In this document: in pieces, positions 47,487 through 59,794 of the stretch
How positions within the stretch are numbered: position 1 is the stretch's first letter
How the letters are laid out: each line of letters begins with the position of its first letter
Assembly (NCBI RefSeq): GCF_949987535.1
Contig: NW_026645839.1
Span: 310,001-374,000, forward strand
Direction: 5' to 3'
Length of the DNA: 64,000 nt
Origin: Balaenoptera acutorostrata
Lineage: Eukaryota; Chordata; Mammalia; Artiodactyla; Balaenopteridae
Made by a program: the position numbers and the translations under genes
The notes under the pieces: model-generated
Databases searched by the model: none
What the model was told of the DNA's origin: nothing
Seen by the model: the letters and a program-made list of their open reading frames with translations, nothing else

Positions 47487-49245
47487 GATGGGTACCATGC
47501 AGTATTAATTGAAAGGGTCTGCGTTGGCTCACCCAACCTCACCGAACCTCTCAGCCCCAAGAGTGTCCACCCTTATGTCTCAATCAGCTGTGGGCCTAGA
47601 TATGGTCAATCCAGGTTGCATCACAGCCCCTGAACGAATTTTGTAAGAATTTCTCTCTCTTTCACTGTCTTTGTTTCACGGGTTTTGAAAAGTAATTTAT
47701 TTTTATAATGGGGTTTAGCTGCTTTTCACGGCTGTGTTTATGCCGCTTTACACCCCCTTGACTCACTTACAGAGAGATATCAATACATAGATTTGAAGAT
47801 TCTTACTAGTCAGATATATTCTTGTGCGGTGAATAGGGGGTGTTGAGTCCAGTTCACTGAGCAAGGAATAGGTCTTGTCTCTTACATATTGGGTTTATGG
47901 AACGGTATCGGAGCTAATTTGAAACCCTTGTTTTATGCATCACCCCACCTCACCTTTCCCGTTCAGCAGCCATAGTGTGTTTCCTAAACGTGGGACTCTG
48001 TTCTGTTTTGCAATTCAGTTCAAGTGTAGCGGTTTTTACATTCCCTCTCTAAGTGATATCTTATGATAAGTGTCTTTTTCTGTGTGACTTATTTCACTTA
48101 GAATCGTCGTACCTAAATCCACTCATCGTGCTGCTACTAGCCTTATGACGTTGATTTCATGGCTGAGTGATATTCCATTGTACATGAGGACCACAACTTC
48201 TTTATCCATTTTTCTCTTTCCTAGGATATTTAAGGTGTAATGAAGTGGGGGTTCTTGTCCACAGAGCAGCCCTAAACTTTGGGGTGCCTGTGTCTTGCTG
48301 ATTTTTAGTTTTCCCAATTTATACGCCCATGAGTGGAAGTGCCCTATGCTCTCCAAGCTGTGTTTTTTAGATGTTTCAGAACACACCGTACACTTCTCCA
48401 GAGTGGCTGTTGGCAATTTACATCCCACCCATCAGCGTAGCAAGGCTCCCATTTCTCCATGGCCGGTCCTGCATTTCTGGTTTGGACACTTTTTTCCGCA
48501 TGGCCCTTTTGCCCGCTGGGAAGCGAGACTTCTTTGGAGCGCTGATTGGCCTTTCCAGGTTGCTTGGTTGGCCAAAAAGGGCGTATGCGTTTTTTCCTGA
48601 ATATATTCAGGAAAAAACGCATACGCCCTTTTTGGCCAAGGGCATCATTGTCCACGTTTTGCCGCTTTTCATGTGCTTTCAAGGCGATTCGAATCTACCT
48701 CCTGAAATCTGTTTCCTGCAATTCTGCCTTGCTTTCAAAGCCTCTTCGTTGCCTTCCCTTAATATATTTGTGGACTAGAGGTATCATTTAAAACTCTGCA
48801 GGTCTGTGAATTGCAGTGCCCCTGAGCTCCATTTTTCAACTCGCTTTTTTGGGAGCTGGCCGCAAAAGCGCAGGATTGCTTCAGGCCCTCTTCTGGTTCT
48901 GGAGGGCAGGCTGAGCTTGTGCTTAATTCTTCTTCCTGATGGGAAAATAGAGTGACCTGTGCCTGTCCCAACACCTAGAGCTAGTCTCTCATTGGTTCCC
49001 CCTCTTCCCCTTCATCCTCAGGACAAATTGCAACCTGTACGGAACAGGAGGTTAAAGGTGCTGATTCTCCAAGGAGGGAGATGGCTAGTAAATCGGCTGG
49101 AATGGCGAACCCGAGCAAAGGAGATGAGAAATGAGGTGCGTTTTAGAAACCTATCCCGATCACACGGTGTACCATCTTCTGGGTTTCTCATGCCTGTTTT
49201 CGACGTAGGAAGATGCCCTTGAACCTGGAGATTTGGGACCCATGG
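47487..49245. repeat. Satellite unit 28
   Basis: Palindrome 48568-48639, perfect. The left part partners unit 24 (GGGCCTAG at 47595, CATAGATTTG). It then switches to TCTCTAAGTG and, further right, GGACTAGAGG near 48774, GGTCTGTG and CTGGAGGGC, all identical to unit 29. Confidence 0.97.
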
Positions 49246-49354
49246 GATGGGTACCATGCAGTATTACTTGAAAGGGTCTGCGTTGGCTCACCCAACCTCA
49301 CCGAACCTCTCAGCCCCAAGAGTGTCCACCCTTATGTCTCAATCAGCTGTGGGT
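47596..49354. repeat. Single-unit duplication, first copy (units 28/29)
   Basis: Direct 1,759-bp duplicate of the sequence that follows. The breakpoint lies between 47596 and 47791. Marked by GGACTAGAGG, GGTCTGTG and CTGGAGGGC together. Confidence 0.85.
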
Positions 49355-51004
49355 CTAGATATGGTCAATCCAGGTTGCATCACAGCCCCTGAACGAATTT
49401 TGTAAGAATTTCTCTCTCTTTCACTGTCTTTGTTTCACGGGTTTTGAAAAGTAATTTATTTTTATAATGGGGTTTAGCTGCTTTTCACGGCTGTGTTTAT
49501 GCCGCTTTACACCCCCTTGACTCACTTACAGAGAGATATCAATACATAGATTTGAAGATTCTTACTAGTCAGATATATTCTTGTGCGGTGAATAGGGGGT
49601 GTTGAGTCCAGTTCACTGAGCAAGGAATAGGTCTTGTCTCTTACATATTGGGTTTATGGAACGGTATCGGAGCTAATTTGAAACCCTTGTTTTATGCATC
49701 ACCCCACCTCACCTTTCCCGTTCAGCAGCCATAGTGTGTTTCCTAAACGTGGGACTCTGTTCTGTTTTGCAATTCAGTTCAAGTGTAGCGGTTTTTACAT
49801 TCCCTCTCTAAGTGATATCTTATGATAAGTGTCTTTTTCTGTGTGACTTATTTCACTTAGAATCGTCGTACCTAAATCCACTCATCGTGCTGCTACTAGC
49901 CTTATGACGTTGATTTCATGGCTGAGTGATATTCCATTGTACATGAGGACCACAACTTCTTTATCCATTTTTCTCTTTCCTAGGATATTTAAGGTGTAAT
50001 GAAGTGGGGGTTCTTGTCCACAGAGCAGCCCTAAACTTTGGGGTGCCTGTGTCTTGCTGATTTTTAGTTTTCCCAATTTATACGCCCATGAGTGGAAGTG
50101 CCCTATGCTCTCCAAGCTGTGTTTTTTAGATGTTTCAGAACACACCGTACACTTCTCCAGAGTGGCTGTTGGCAATTTACATCCCACCCATCAGCGTAGC
50201 AAGGCTCCCATTTCTCCATGGCCGGTCCTGCATTTCTGGTTTGGACACTTTTTTCCGCATGGCCCTTTTGCCCGCTGGGAAGCGAGACTTCTTTGGAGCG
50301 CTGATTGGCCTTTCCAGGTTGCTTGGTTGGCCAAAAAGGGCGTATGCGTTTTTTCCTGAATATATTCAGGAAAAAACGCATACGCCCTTTTTGGCCAAGG
50401 GCATCATTGTCCACGTTTTGCCGCTTTTCATGTGCTTTCAAGGCGATTCGAATCTACCTCCTGAAATCTGTTTCCTGCAATTCTGCCTTGCTTTCAAAGC
50501 CTCTTCGTTGCCTTCCCTTAATATATTTGTGGACTAGAGGTATCATTTAAAACTCTGCAGGTCTGTGAATTGCAGTGCCCCTGAGCTCCATTTTTCAACT
50601 CGCTTTTTTGGGAGCTGGCCGCAAAAGCGCAGGATTGCTTCAGGCCCTCTTCTGGTTCTGGAGGGCAGGCTGAGCTTGTGCTTAATTCTTCTTCCTGATG
50701 GGAAAATAGAGTGACCTGTGCCTGTCCCAACACCTAGAGCTAGTCTCTCATTGGTTCCCCCTCTTCCCCTTCATCCTCAGGACAAATTGCAACCTGTACG
50801 GAACAGGAGGTTAAAGGTGCTGATTCTCCAAGGAGGGAGATGGCTAGTAAATCGGCTGGAATGGCGAACCCGAGCAAAGGAGATGAGAAATGAGGTGCGT
50901 TTTAGAAACCTATCCCGATCACACGGTGTACCATCTTCTGGGTTTCTCATGCCTGTTTTCGACGTAGGAAGATGCCCTTGAACCTGGAGATTTGGGACCC
51001 ATGG
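49246..51004. repeat. Satellite unit 29
   Basis: Palindrome 50327-50398, perfect. Identical to unit 28 at every variable site I followed from CATAGATTTG (49550) to its right end; it differs only in the first 110 bases or so (TATTACTTG, GGGTCTAG). Confidence 0.97.
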
Positions 51005-51113
51005 GATGGGTACCATGCAGTATTACTTGAAAGGGTCTGCGTTGGCTCACCCAACCTCACCGAACCTCTCAGCCCCAAGAGTGTCCACCCTTATGTCTCA
51101 ATCAGCTGTGGGT
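49355..51113. repeat. Single-unit duplication, second copy (units 29/30)
   Basis: Copy of the preceding 1,759 bp with no difference seen; the right breakpoint lies between 51113 and 51308. Confidence 0.85.
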
Positions 51114-52762
51114 CTAGATATGGTCAATCCAGGTTGCATCACAGCCCCTGAACGAATTTTGTAAGAATTTCTCTCTCTTTCACTGTCTTTGTTTCACGGG
51201 TTTTGAAAAGTAATTTATTTTTATAATGGGGTTTAGCTGCTTTTCACGGCTGTGTTTATGCCGCTTTACACCCCCTTGACTCACTTACAGAGAGATATCA
51301 ATACATAGGTTTGAAGATTCTTACTAGTCAGATATATTCTTGTGCGGTGAATAGGGGGTGTTGAGTCCAGTTCACTGAGCAAGGAATAGGTCTTGTCTCT
51401 TACATATTGGGTTTATGGAACGGTATCTGAGCTAATTTAAAACCCTTGTTTTATGCATCACCCCACCTCACCTTTCCCGTTCAGCAGCCATAGTGTGTTT
51501 CCTAAACGTGGGACTCTGTTCTGTTTTGCAATTCAGTTCAAGGGTAGCGGTTTTTACATTCCCTCTAGAAGTGATATCTTATGATAAGTGTCTTTTTCTG
51601 TGTGACTTATTTCACTTAGAATCGTCGTACCTAAATCCACTCATCGTGCTGCTACTAGCCTTATGACGTTGATTTCATGGCTGAGTGATATTCCATTGTA
51701 CATGAGGACCACAACTTCTTTATCCATTTTTCTCTTTCCTAGGATATTTAAGGTGTAATGAAGTGGGGGTTCTTGTCCACAGAGCAGCCCTAAACTTTGG
51801 GGTGCCTGTGTCTTGCTGATTTTTAGTTTTCCCAATTTATACGCCCATGAGTGGAAGTGCCCTATGCTCTCCAAGCTGTGTTTTTTAGATGTTTCAGAAC
51901 ACACCGTACACTTCTCCAGAGTGGCTGTTGGCAATTTACATCCCACCCATCAGCGTAGCAAGGCTCCCATTTCTCCATGGCCGGTCCTGCATTTCTGGTT
52001 TGGACACTTTTTCCGCATGGCCCTTTTGCCCGCTGGGAAGCGAGACTTCTTTGGAGCGCTGATTGGCCTTTCCAGGTTGCTTGGTTGGCCAAAAAGGGCG
52101 TATGCGTTTTTTCCTGAATATATTCAGGAAAAAACCCATACGCCCTTTTTGGCCAAGGGCATCATTGTCCACGTTTTGCCGCTTTTCATGTGCTTTCAAG
52201 GCGATTCGAATCTACCTCCTGAAATTTGTTTCCTGCAATTCTGCCTTGCTTTCAAAGCCTCTTCGTTGCCTTCCCTTAATATATTTGTGGACGAGAGGTA
52301 TCATTTAAAACTCTGCAGTTCTGTGAATTGCAGTGCCCCTGAGCTCCATTTTTCAACTCGCTTTTTTGGGAGCTGGCCGCAAAAGCGCAGGATTGCTTCA
52401 GGCCCTCTTCTGGTTCTGGGGGGCAGGCTGAGCTTGTGCTTAATTCTTCTTCCTGATGGGAAAATAGAGTGACCTGTGCCTGTCCCAACACCTAGAGCTA
52501 GTCTCTCATTGGTTCCCCCTCTTCCCCTTCATCCTCAGGACAAATTGCAACCTGTACGGAACAGGAGGTTAAAGGTGCTGATTCTCCAAGGAAGGAGATG
52601 GCTAGTAAATCGGCTGGAATGGCGAACCCGAGCAAAGGAGATGAGAAATGAGGTGCGTTTTAGAAACCTATCCCGATCACACGGTGTACCATCTTCTGGG
52701 TTTCTCATGCCTGTTTTCGACGTAGGAAGATGCCCTTGAACCTGGAGATTTGGGACCCATGG
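51005..52762. repeat. Satellite unit 30
   Basis: 1,758 bp, with one T lost in CACTTTTTCCGC near 52010, which fuses two meaningless open frames into one of 219 codons. Palindrome 52085-52156 with one right-arm change. AATTTAAAAC near 51435 is shared only with unit 18. Private: GAAATTTG near 52221 and CTGCAGTTCTG near 52315. Confidence 0.97.
52081..52160. mobile_element. Palindromic MITE with one right-arm change, unit 30
   Basis: Core 52085-52156. The right arm reads AACCCAT where other units read AACGCAT; the left arm is unchanged. The change is private to this unit. Confidence 0.65.
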
Positions 52763-54519
52763 GATGGGTACCATGCAGTATTACTTGAAAGGGTCTGCGT
52801 TGGCTCACCCAACCTCACCGAACCTCTCAGCCCCAAGAGTGTCCACCCTTATGTCTCAATCAGCTGTGGGTCTAGATATGGTCAATCCAGGTTGCATCAC
52901 AGCCCCTGAACGAATTTTGTAAGAATTTCTCTCTCTTTCACTGTCTTTGTTTCACGGGTTTTGAAAAGTAATTTATTTTTATAATGGGGTTTAGCTGCTT
53001 TTCACGGCTGTGTTTATGGCGCTTTACACCCCCTTGACTCACTTACAGAGAGATATCAATACATAGGTTTGAAGATTCTTACTAGTCAGATATATTCTTG
53101 TGCGGTGAATAGGGGGTGTTGAGTCCAGTTCACTGAGCAAGGAATAGGTCTTGTCTCTTACATATTGGGTTTATGGAACGGTATCTGAGCTAATTTGAAA
53201 CCCTTGTTTTATGCATCACCCCACCTCACCTTTCCCGTTCAGCAGCCATAGTGTGTTTCCTAAACGTGGGACTCTGTTCTGTTTTGCAATTCAGTTCAAG
53301 TGTAGCGGTTTTTACATTCCCTCTCTAAGTGATATCTTATGATAAGTGTCTTTTTCTGTGTGACTTATTTCACTTAGAATCGTCGTACCTAAATCCACTC
53401 ATCGTGCTGCTACTAGCCTTATGACGTTGATTTCATGGCTGAGTGATATTCCATTGTACATGAGGACCACAACTTCTTTATCCATTTTTCTCTTTCCTAG
53501 GATATTTAAGGTGTAATGAAGTGGGGGTTCTTGTCCACAGAGCAGCCCTAAACTTTGGGGTGCCTGTGTCTTGCTGATTTTTAGTTTTCCCAATTTATAC
53601 GCCCATGAGTGGAAGTGCCCTATGCTCTCCAAGCTGTGTTTTTAGATGTTTCAGAACACAACGTACACTTCTCCGGAGTGCCTGTTGGCAATTTACATCC
53701 CACCCATCAGCGTAGCAAGGCTCCCATTTCTCCATGGCCGTTCCTGCATTTCTGGTTTGGACACTTTTTTCCCCATGGCCCTTTTGCCCGCTGGGAAGTG
53801 AGACTTCTTTGGAGCGCTGATTGGCCTTTCCAGGTTGCTTGGTTGGCCAAAAAGGGCGTATGCGTTTTTTCCTGAATATATTCAGGAAAAAACGCATACA
53901 CCCTTTTTGGCCAAGGGCATCATTGTCCACGTTTTGCCGCTTTTCATGTGCTTTCAAGGCGATTCGAATCTACCTCCTGAAATCTGTTTCCTGCAATTCT
54001 GCCTTGCTTTCAAAGCCTCTTCGTTGCCTTCCCTTAATATATTTGTGGACGAGAGGTATCATTTAAAACTCTGCAGGTTTGTGAATTGCAGTGCCCCTGA
54101 GCTCCATTTTTCAACTCGCTTTTTTGGGAGCTGGCCGCCAAAGCGCAGGATTGCTTCAGGCCCTCTTCTGGTTCTGGGGGGCAGGCTGAGCTTGTGCTTA
54201 ATTCTTCTTCCTGATGGGAAAATAGAGTGACCTGTGCCTGTCCCAACACCTAGAGCTAGTCTCTCATTGGTTCCCCTTCTTACCCTTCATCCTCAGGACA
54301 AATTGCAACCTGTACGGAACAGGAGGTTAAAGGTGCTGATTCTCCAAGGAGGGAGATGGCTAGTAAATCGGCTGGAATGGCGAACCCGAGCAAAGGAGAT
54401 GAGAAATGAGGTGCGTTTTAGAAACCTATCCCGATCACACGGTGTACCATCTTCTGGGTTTCTCATGCCTGTTTTCGACGTAGAAGATGCCCTTGAACCT
54501 GGAGATTTGGGACCCATGG
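52763..54519. repeat. Satellite unit 31 (variant type B)
   Basis: 1,757 bp, with the same two one-base losses and linked changes as unit 18 (near 53640, 53657, 53678, 53798, 54278 and 54480). Palindrome 53843-53914 with one right-arm change. Private: GCCGTTCCTG near 53738. Confidence 0.97.
53839..53918. mobile_element. Palindromic MITE with one right-arm change, unit 31
   Basis: Core 53843-53914. The right arm reads CATACACCC instead of CATACGCCC (a CpG transition); the left arm is unchanged. The otherwise matching unit 18 has the perfect form, so this change is younger than the copying event that links the two. Confidence 0.65.
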
Positions 54520-56277
54520 GATGGGTACCATGCAGTATTACTTGAAAGGGTCTGCGTTGGCTCACCCAACCTCACCGAACCTCTCAGCCCCAAGAGTGTC
54601 CACCCTTATGTCTCAATCAGCTGTGGGTCTAGATATGGTCAATCCAGGTTGCATCACAGCCCCTGAACGAATTTTGTAAGAATTTCTCTCTCTTTCACTG
54701 TCTTTGTTTCACGGGTTTTGAAAAGTAATTTATTTTTATAATGGGGTTTAGCTGCTTTTCACGGCTGTGTTTATGCCGCTTTACACCCCCTTGACTCACT
54801 TACAGAGAGATATCAATACATAGGTTTGAAGATTCTTACTAGTCAGATACATTCTTGTGCGGTGAATAGGGGGTGTTGAATCCAGTTCACTGAAAAAGGA
54901 ATAGGTCTTGTCTCTTACATATTGGGTTTATGGAACGGTATCGGAGCTAATTTGAAACCCTTGTTTTATGCATCACCCCACCTCACCTTTCCCGTTCAGC
55001 AGCCATAGTGTGTTTCCTAAACGTGGGACTCTGTTCTGTTTTGCAATTCAGTTCAAGTGTAGCGGTTTTTACATTCCCTCTCTAAGTGATATCTTATGAT
55101 AAGTGTCTTTTTCTGTGTGACTTATTTCACTTAGAATCGTCGTACCTAAATCCACTCATCGTGCTGCTACTAGCCTTATGACGTTGATTTCATGGCTGAG
55201 TGATATTCCATTGTACATGAGGACCACAACTTCTTTATCCATTTTTCTCTTTCCTAGGATATTTAAGGTGTAATGAAGTGGGGGTTCTTGTCCACAGAGC
55301 AGCCCTAAACTTTGGGGTGCCTGTGTCTTGCTGATTTTTAGTTTTCCCAATTTATACGCCCATGAGTGGAAGTGCCCTATGCTCTCCAAGCTGTGTTTTT
55401 AGATGTTTCAGAACACACCGTACACTTCTCCGGAGTGCCTGTTGGCAATTTACATCCCACCCATCAGCGTAGCAAGGCTCCCATTTCTCCATGGCCGGTC
55501 CTGCATTTCTGGTTTGGACACTTTTTTCCCCATGGCCCTTTTGCCCGCTGGGAAGCGAGACTTCTTTGGAGCGCTGATTGGCCTTTCCAGGTTGCTTGGT
55601 TGGCCAAAAAGGGCGTATGCGTTTTTTCCTGAATATATTCAGGAAAAAACGCATACGCCCTTTTTGGCCAAGGGCATCATTGTCCACGTTTTGCCGCTTT
55701 TCATGTGCTTTCAAGGCGATTCGAATCTACCTCCTGAAATCTGTTTCCTGCAATTCTGCCTTGCTTTCAAAGCCTCTTCGTTGCCTTCCCTTAATATATT
55801 TGTGGACGAGAGGTATCATTTAAAACTCTGCAGGTTTGTGAATTGCAGTGTCCCTGAGCTCCATTTTTCAACTCGCTTTTTTGGGAGCTGGCCGCAAAAG
55901 CGCAGGATTGCTTCAGGCCCTCTTCTGGTTCTGGGGGGCAGGCTGAGCTTGTGCTTAATTCTTCTTCCTGATGGGAAAATAGAGTGACCTGTGCCTGTCC
56001 CAACACCTAGAGCTAGTCTCTCATTGGTTCCCCCTCTTCCCGTTCATCCTCAGGACAAATTGCAACCTGTACGGAACAGGAGGTTAAAGGTGCTGATTCT
56101 CCAAGGAGGGAGATGGCTAGTAAATCGGCTGGAATGGCGAACCCGAGCAAAGGAGATGAGAAATGAGGTGCGTTTTAGAAACCTTTCCCGATCACACGGT
56201 GTACCATCTTCTGGGTTTCTCATGCCTGTTTTCGACGTAGGAAGATGCCCTTGAACCTGGAGATTTGGGACCCATGG
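54520..56277. repeat. Satellite unit 32 (type B centre)
   Basis: 1,758 bp (T loss near 55396). Palindrome 55600-55671, perfect. The left part (AGATACATTC near 54846, GTTGAATCC near 54876) matches unit 19. The centre has the type B pair GTGTTTTTAGATG and CCGGAGTGCC. Private: GCAGTGTCCC near 55846. Confidence 0.97.
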
Positions 56278-58036
56278 GATGGGTACCATGCAGTATTACT
56301 TGAAAGGGTCTGCGTTGGCTCACCCAACCTCACCGAACCTCTCAGCCCCAAGAGTGTCCACCCTTATGTCTCAATCAGCTGTGGGTCTAGATATGGTCAA
56401 TCCAGGTTGCATCACAGCCCCTGAACGAATTTTGTAAGAATTTCTCTCTCTTTCACTGTCTTTGTTTCACGGGTTTTGAAAAGTAATTTATTTTTATAAT
56501 GGGGTTTAGCTGCTTTTCACGGCTGTGTTTATGCCGCTTTAAACCCCCTTGACTCACTTACAGAGAGATATCAATACATAGGTTTGAAGATTCTTACTAG
56601 TCAGATATATTCTTGTGTGGTGAATAGGGGGTGTTGAGTCCAGTTCACTGAAAAAGGAATAGGTCTTGTCTCTTACATATTGGGTTTATGGAACGGTATC
56701 GGAGCTAATTTGAAACCCTTGTTTTATGCATCACCCCACCTCACCTTTCCCGTTCAGCAGCCATAGTGTGTTTCCTAAACGTGGGACTCTGTTCTGTTTT
56801 GCAATTCAGTTCAAGTGTAGCGGTTTTTACATTCCCTCTAGAAGTGATATCTTATGATATGTGTCTTTTTCTGTGTGACTTATTTCACTTAGAATCGTCG
56901 TACCTAAATCCACTCATCGTGCTGCTACTAGCCTTATGACGTTGATTTCATGGCTGAGTGATATTCCATTGTACATGAGGACCACAACTTCTTTATCCAT
57001 TTTTCTCTTTCCTAGGATATTTAAGGTGTAATGAAGTGGGGGTTCTTGTCCACAGAGCAGCCCTAAACTTTGGGGTGCCTGTGTCTTGCTGATTTTTAGT
57101 TTTCCCAATTTATACGCCCATGAGTGGAAGTGCCCTATGCTCTCCAAGCTGTGTTTTTTAGATGTTTCAGAACACACCGTACACTTCTCCAGAGTGGCTG
57201 TTGGCAATTTACATCCCACCCATCAGCGTAGCAAGGCTCCCATTTCTCCATGGCCGGTCCTGCATTTCTGGTTTGGACACTTCTTTCCGCATGGCCCTTT
57301 TGCCCGCTGGGAAGCGAGACTTCTTTGGAGCGCTGATTGGCCTTTCCAGGTTGCTTGGTTGGCCAAAAAGGGCGTATGCGTTTTTTCCTGAATATATTCA
57401 GGAAAAAACGCATACGCCCTTTTTGGCCAAGGGCATCATTGTCCACGTTTTGCCGCTTTTCATGTGCTTTCAAGGCGATTCGAATCTACCTCCTGAAATC
57501 TGTTTCCTGCAATTCTGCCTTGCTTTCAAAGCCTCTTCGTTGCCTTCCCTTAATATATTTGTGGACGAGAGGTATCATTTAAAACTCTGCAGGTTTGTGA
57601 ATTGCAGTGCCCCTGAGCTCCATTTTTCAACTCGCTTTTTTGGGAGCTGGCCGCAAAAGCGCAGGATTGCTTCAGGCCCTCTTCTGGTTCTGGGGGGCAG
57701 GCTGAGCTTGTGCTTAATTCTTCTTCCTGATGGGAAAATAGAGTGACCTGTGCCTGTCCCAAGACCTAGAGCTAGTCTCTCATTGGTTCCCCCTCTTCCC
57801 CTTCATCCTCAGGACAAATTGCAACCTGTACGGAACAGGAGGTTAAAGGTGCTGATTCTCCAAGGAGGGAGATGGCTAGTAAATCGGCTGGAATGGCGAA
57901 CCCGAGCAAAGGAGATGAGAATTGAGGTGCGTTTTAGAAACCTATCCCGATCACACGGTGTACCATCTTCTGGGTTTCTCATGCCTGTTTTCGACGTAGG
58001 AAGATGCCCTTGAACCTGGAGATTTGGGACCCATGG
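56278..58036. repeat. Satellite unit 33
   Basis: Palindrome 57359-57430, perfect. Private: CTTTAAACCCC near 56538, TATGATATGTG near 56855, CACTTCTTTCC near 57279, CCAAGACC near 57759 and GAGAATTGAG near 57917. Confidence 0.97.
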
Positions 58037-59794
58037 GATGGGTACCATGCAGTATTACTTGAAAGGGTCTGCGTTGGCTCACCCAACCTCACCGAACCTC
58101 TCAGCCCCAAGAGTGTCCACCCTTATGTCTCAATCAGCTGTGGGTCTAGATATGGTCAATCCAGGTTGCATCACAGCCCCTGAACGAATTTTGTAAGAAT
58201 TTCTCTCTCTTTCACTGTCTTTGTTTCACGGGTTTTGAAAAGTAATTTATTTTTATAATGGGGTTTAGCTGCTTTTCACGGCTGTGTTTATGTCGCTTTA
58301 CACCCCCTTGACTCACTTACAGAGAGATATCAATACATAGGTTTGAAGATTCTTACTAGTCAGATATATTCTTGTGCGGTGAATAGGGGGTGTTGAGTCC
58401 AGTTCACTGAAAAAGGAATAGGTCTTGTCTCTTACATATTGGGTTTATGGAACGGTATCGGAGCTAATTTGAAACCCTTGTTTTATGCATCACCCCACCT
58501 CACCTTTCCCGTTCAGCAGCCATAGTGTGTTTCCTAAACATGTGACTCTGTTCTGTTTTGCAATTCAGTTCAAGTGTAGCGGTTTTTACATTCCCTCTAG
58601 AAGTGATATCTTATGATAAGTGTCTTTTTCTGTGTGACTTATTTCACTTAGAATCGTCGTACCTAAATCCACTCATCGTGCTGCTACTAGCCTTATGACG
58701 TTGATTTCATGGCTGAGTGATATTCCATTGTACATGAGGACCACAACTTCTTTATCCATTTTTCTCTTTCCTAGGATATTTAAGGTGTAATGAAGTGGTG
58801 GTTCTTGTCCACAGAGCAGCCCTAAACTTTGGGGTGCCTGTGTCTTGCTGATTTTTAGTTTTCCCAATTTATACGCCCATGAGTGGAAGTGCCCTATGCT
58901 CTCCAAGCTGTGTTTTTAGATGTTTCAGAACACACCGTACACTTCTCCGGAGTGCCTGTTGGCAATTTACATCCCACCCATCAGCATAGCAAGGCTCCCA
59001 TTTCTCTATGGCCGGTCCTGCATTTCTGGTTTGGACACTTTTTTCCCCATGGCCCTTTTGCCCGCTGGGAAGCGAGACTTCTTTGGAGCGCTGATTGGCC
59101 TTTCCAGGTTGCTTGGTTGGCCAAAAAGGGCGTATGCGTTTTTTCCTGAATATATTCAGGAAAAAACGCATACGCCCTTTTTGGCCAAGGGCATCATTGT
59201 CCACGTTTTGCCGCTTTTCATGTGCTTTCAAGGCGATTCGAATCTACCTCCTGAAATCTGTTTCCTGCAATTCTGCCTTGCTTTCAAAGCCTCTTCGTTG
59301 CCTTCCCTTAATATATTTGTGGACAAGAGGTATCATTTAAAACTCTGCAGGTTTGTGAATTGCAGGGCCCCTGAGCTCCATTTTTCAACTCGCTTTTTTG
59401 GGAGCTGGCCGCAAAAGCGCAGGATTGCTTCAGGCCCTCTTCTGGTTCTGGGGGGCAGGCTGAGATTGTGCTTAATTCTTCTTCCTGATGGGAAAATAGA
59501 GTGACCTGTGCCTGTCCCAACACCTAGAGCTAGTCTCTCATTGGTTCCCCCTCTTCCCCTTCATCCTCAGGACAAATTGCAACCTGTACGGAACAGGAGG
59601 TTAAAGGTGCTGATTCTCCAAGGAGGGAGATGGCTAGTAAATCGGCTGGAATGGCGAACCCGAGCAAAGGAGATGAGAAATGAGGTGCGTTTTAGAAACC
59701 TTTCCCGATCACACGGTGTACCATCTTCTGGGTTTCTCATGCCTGTTTTCGACGTAGGAAGATGCCCTTGAACCTGGAGATTTGGGACCCATGG
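58037..59794. repeat. Satellite unit 34 (type B)
   Basis: 1,758 bp. Palindrome 59117-59188, perfect. The right part is shared with unit 35: CAGCATAG, CTCTATGG near 59005, GACAAGAGG near 59322, GCAGGGCCC near 59363 and GAGATTGTG near 59462. The left part has TATGTCGC near 58290 and AAACATGTGAC near 58537; the T at 58543 matches unit 1 and the L1 consensus as I recall it. Private: GTGGTGGTTC near 58796. Confidence 0.97.

Larger units (their letters stand above)
40876..47910. repeat. 4-unit block, second copy (7,035 bp)
   Basis: From within unit 24 to within unit 28. About 15 differences from the first copy were noticed; four of them cluster in the right part of unit 25. This duplication is therefore older than the 3-unit one, or was altered later by exchange. 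Confidence 0.85.

Noticed and set aside
51813..52472. 219-codon open frame in unit 30
   Set aside because: A fusion of two meaningless frames caused by one T lost near 52010.
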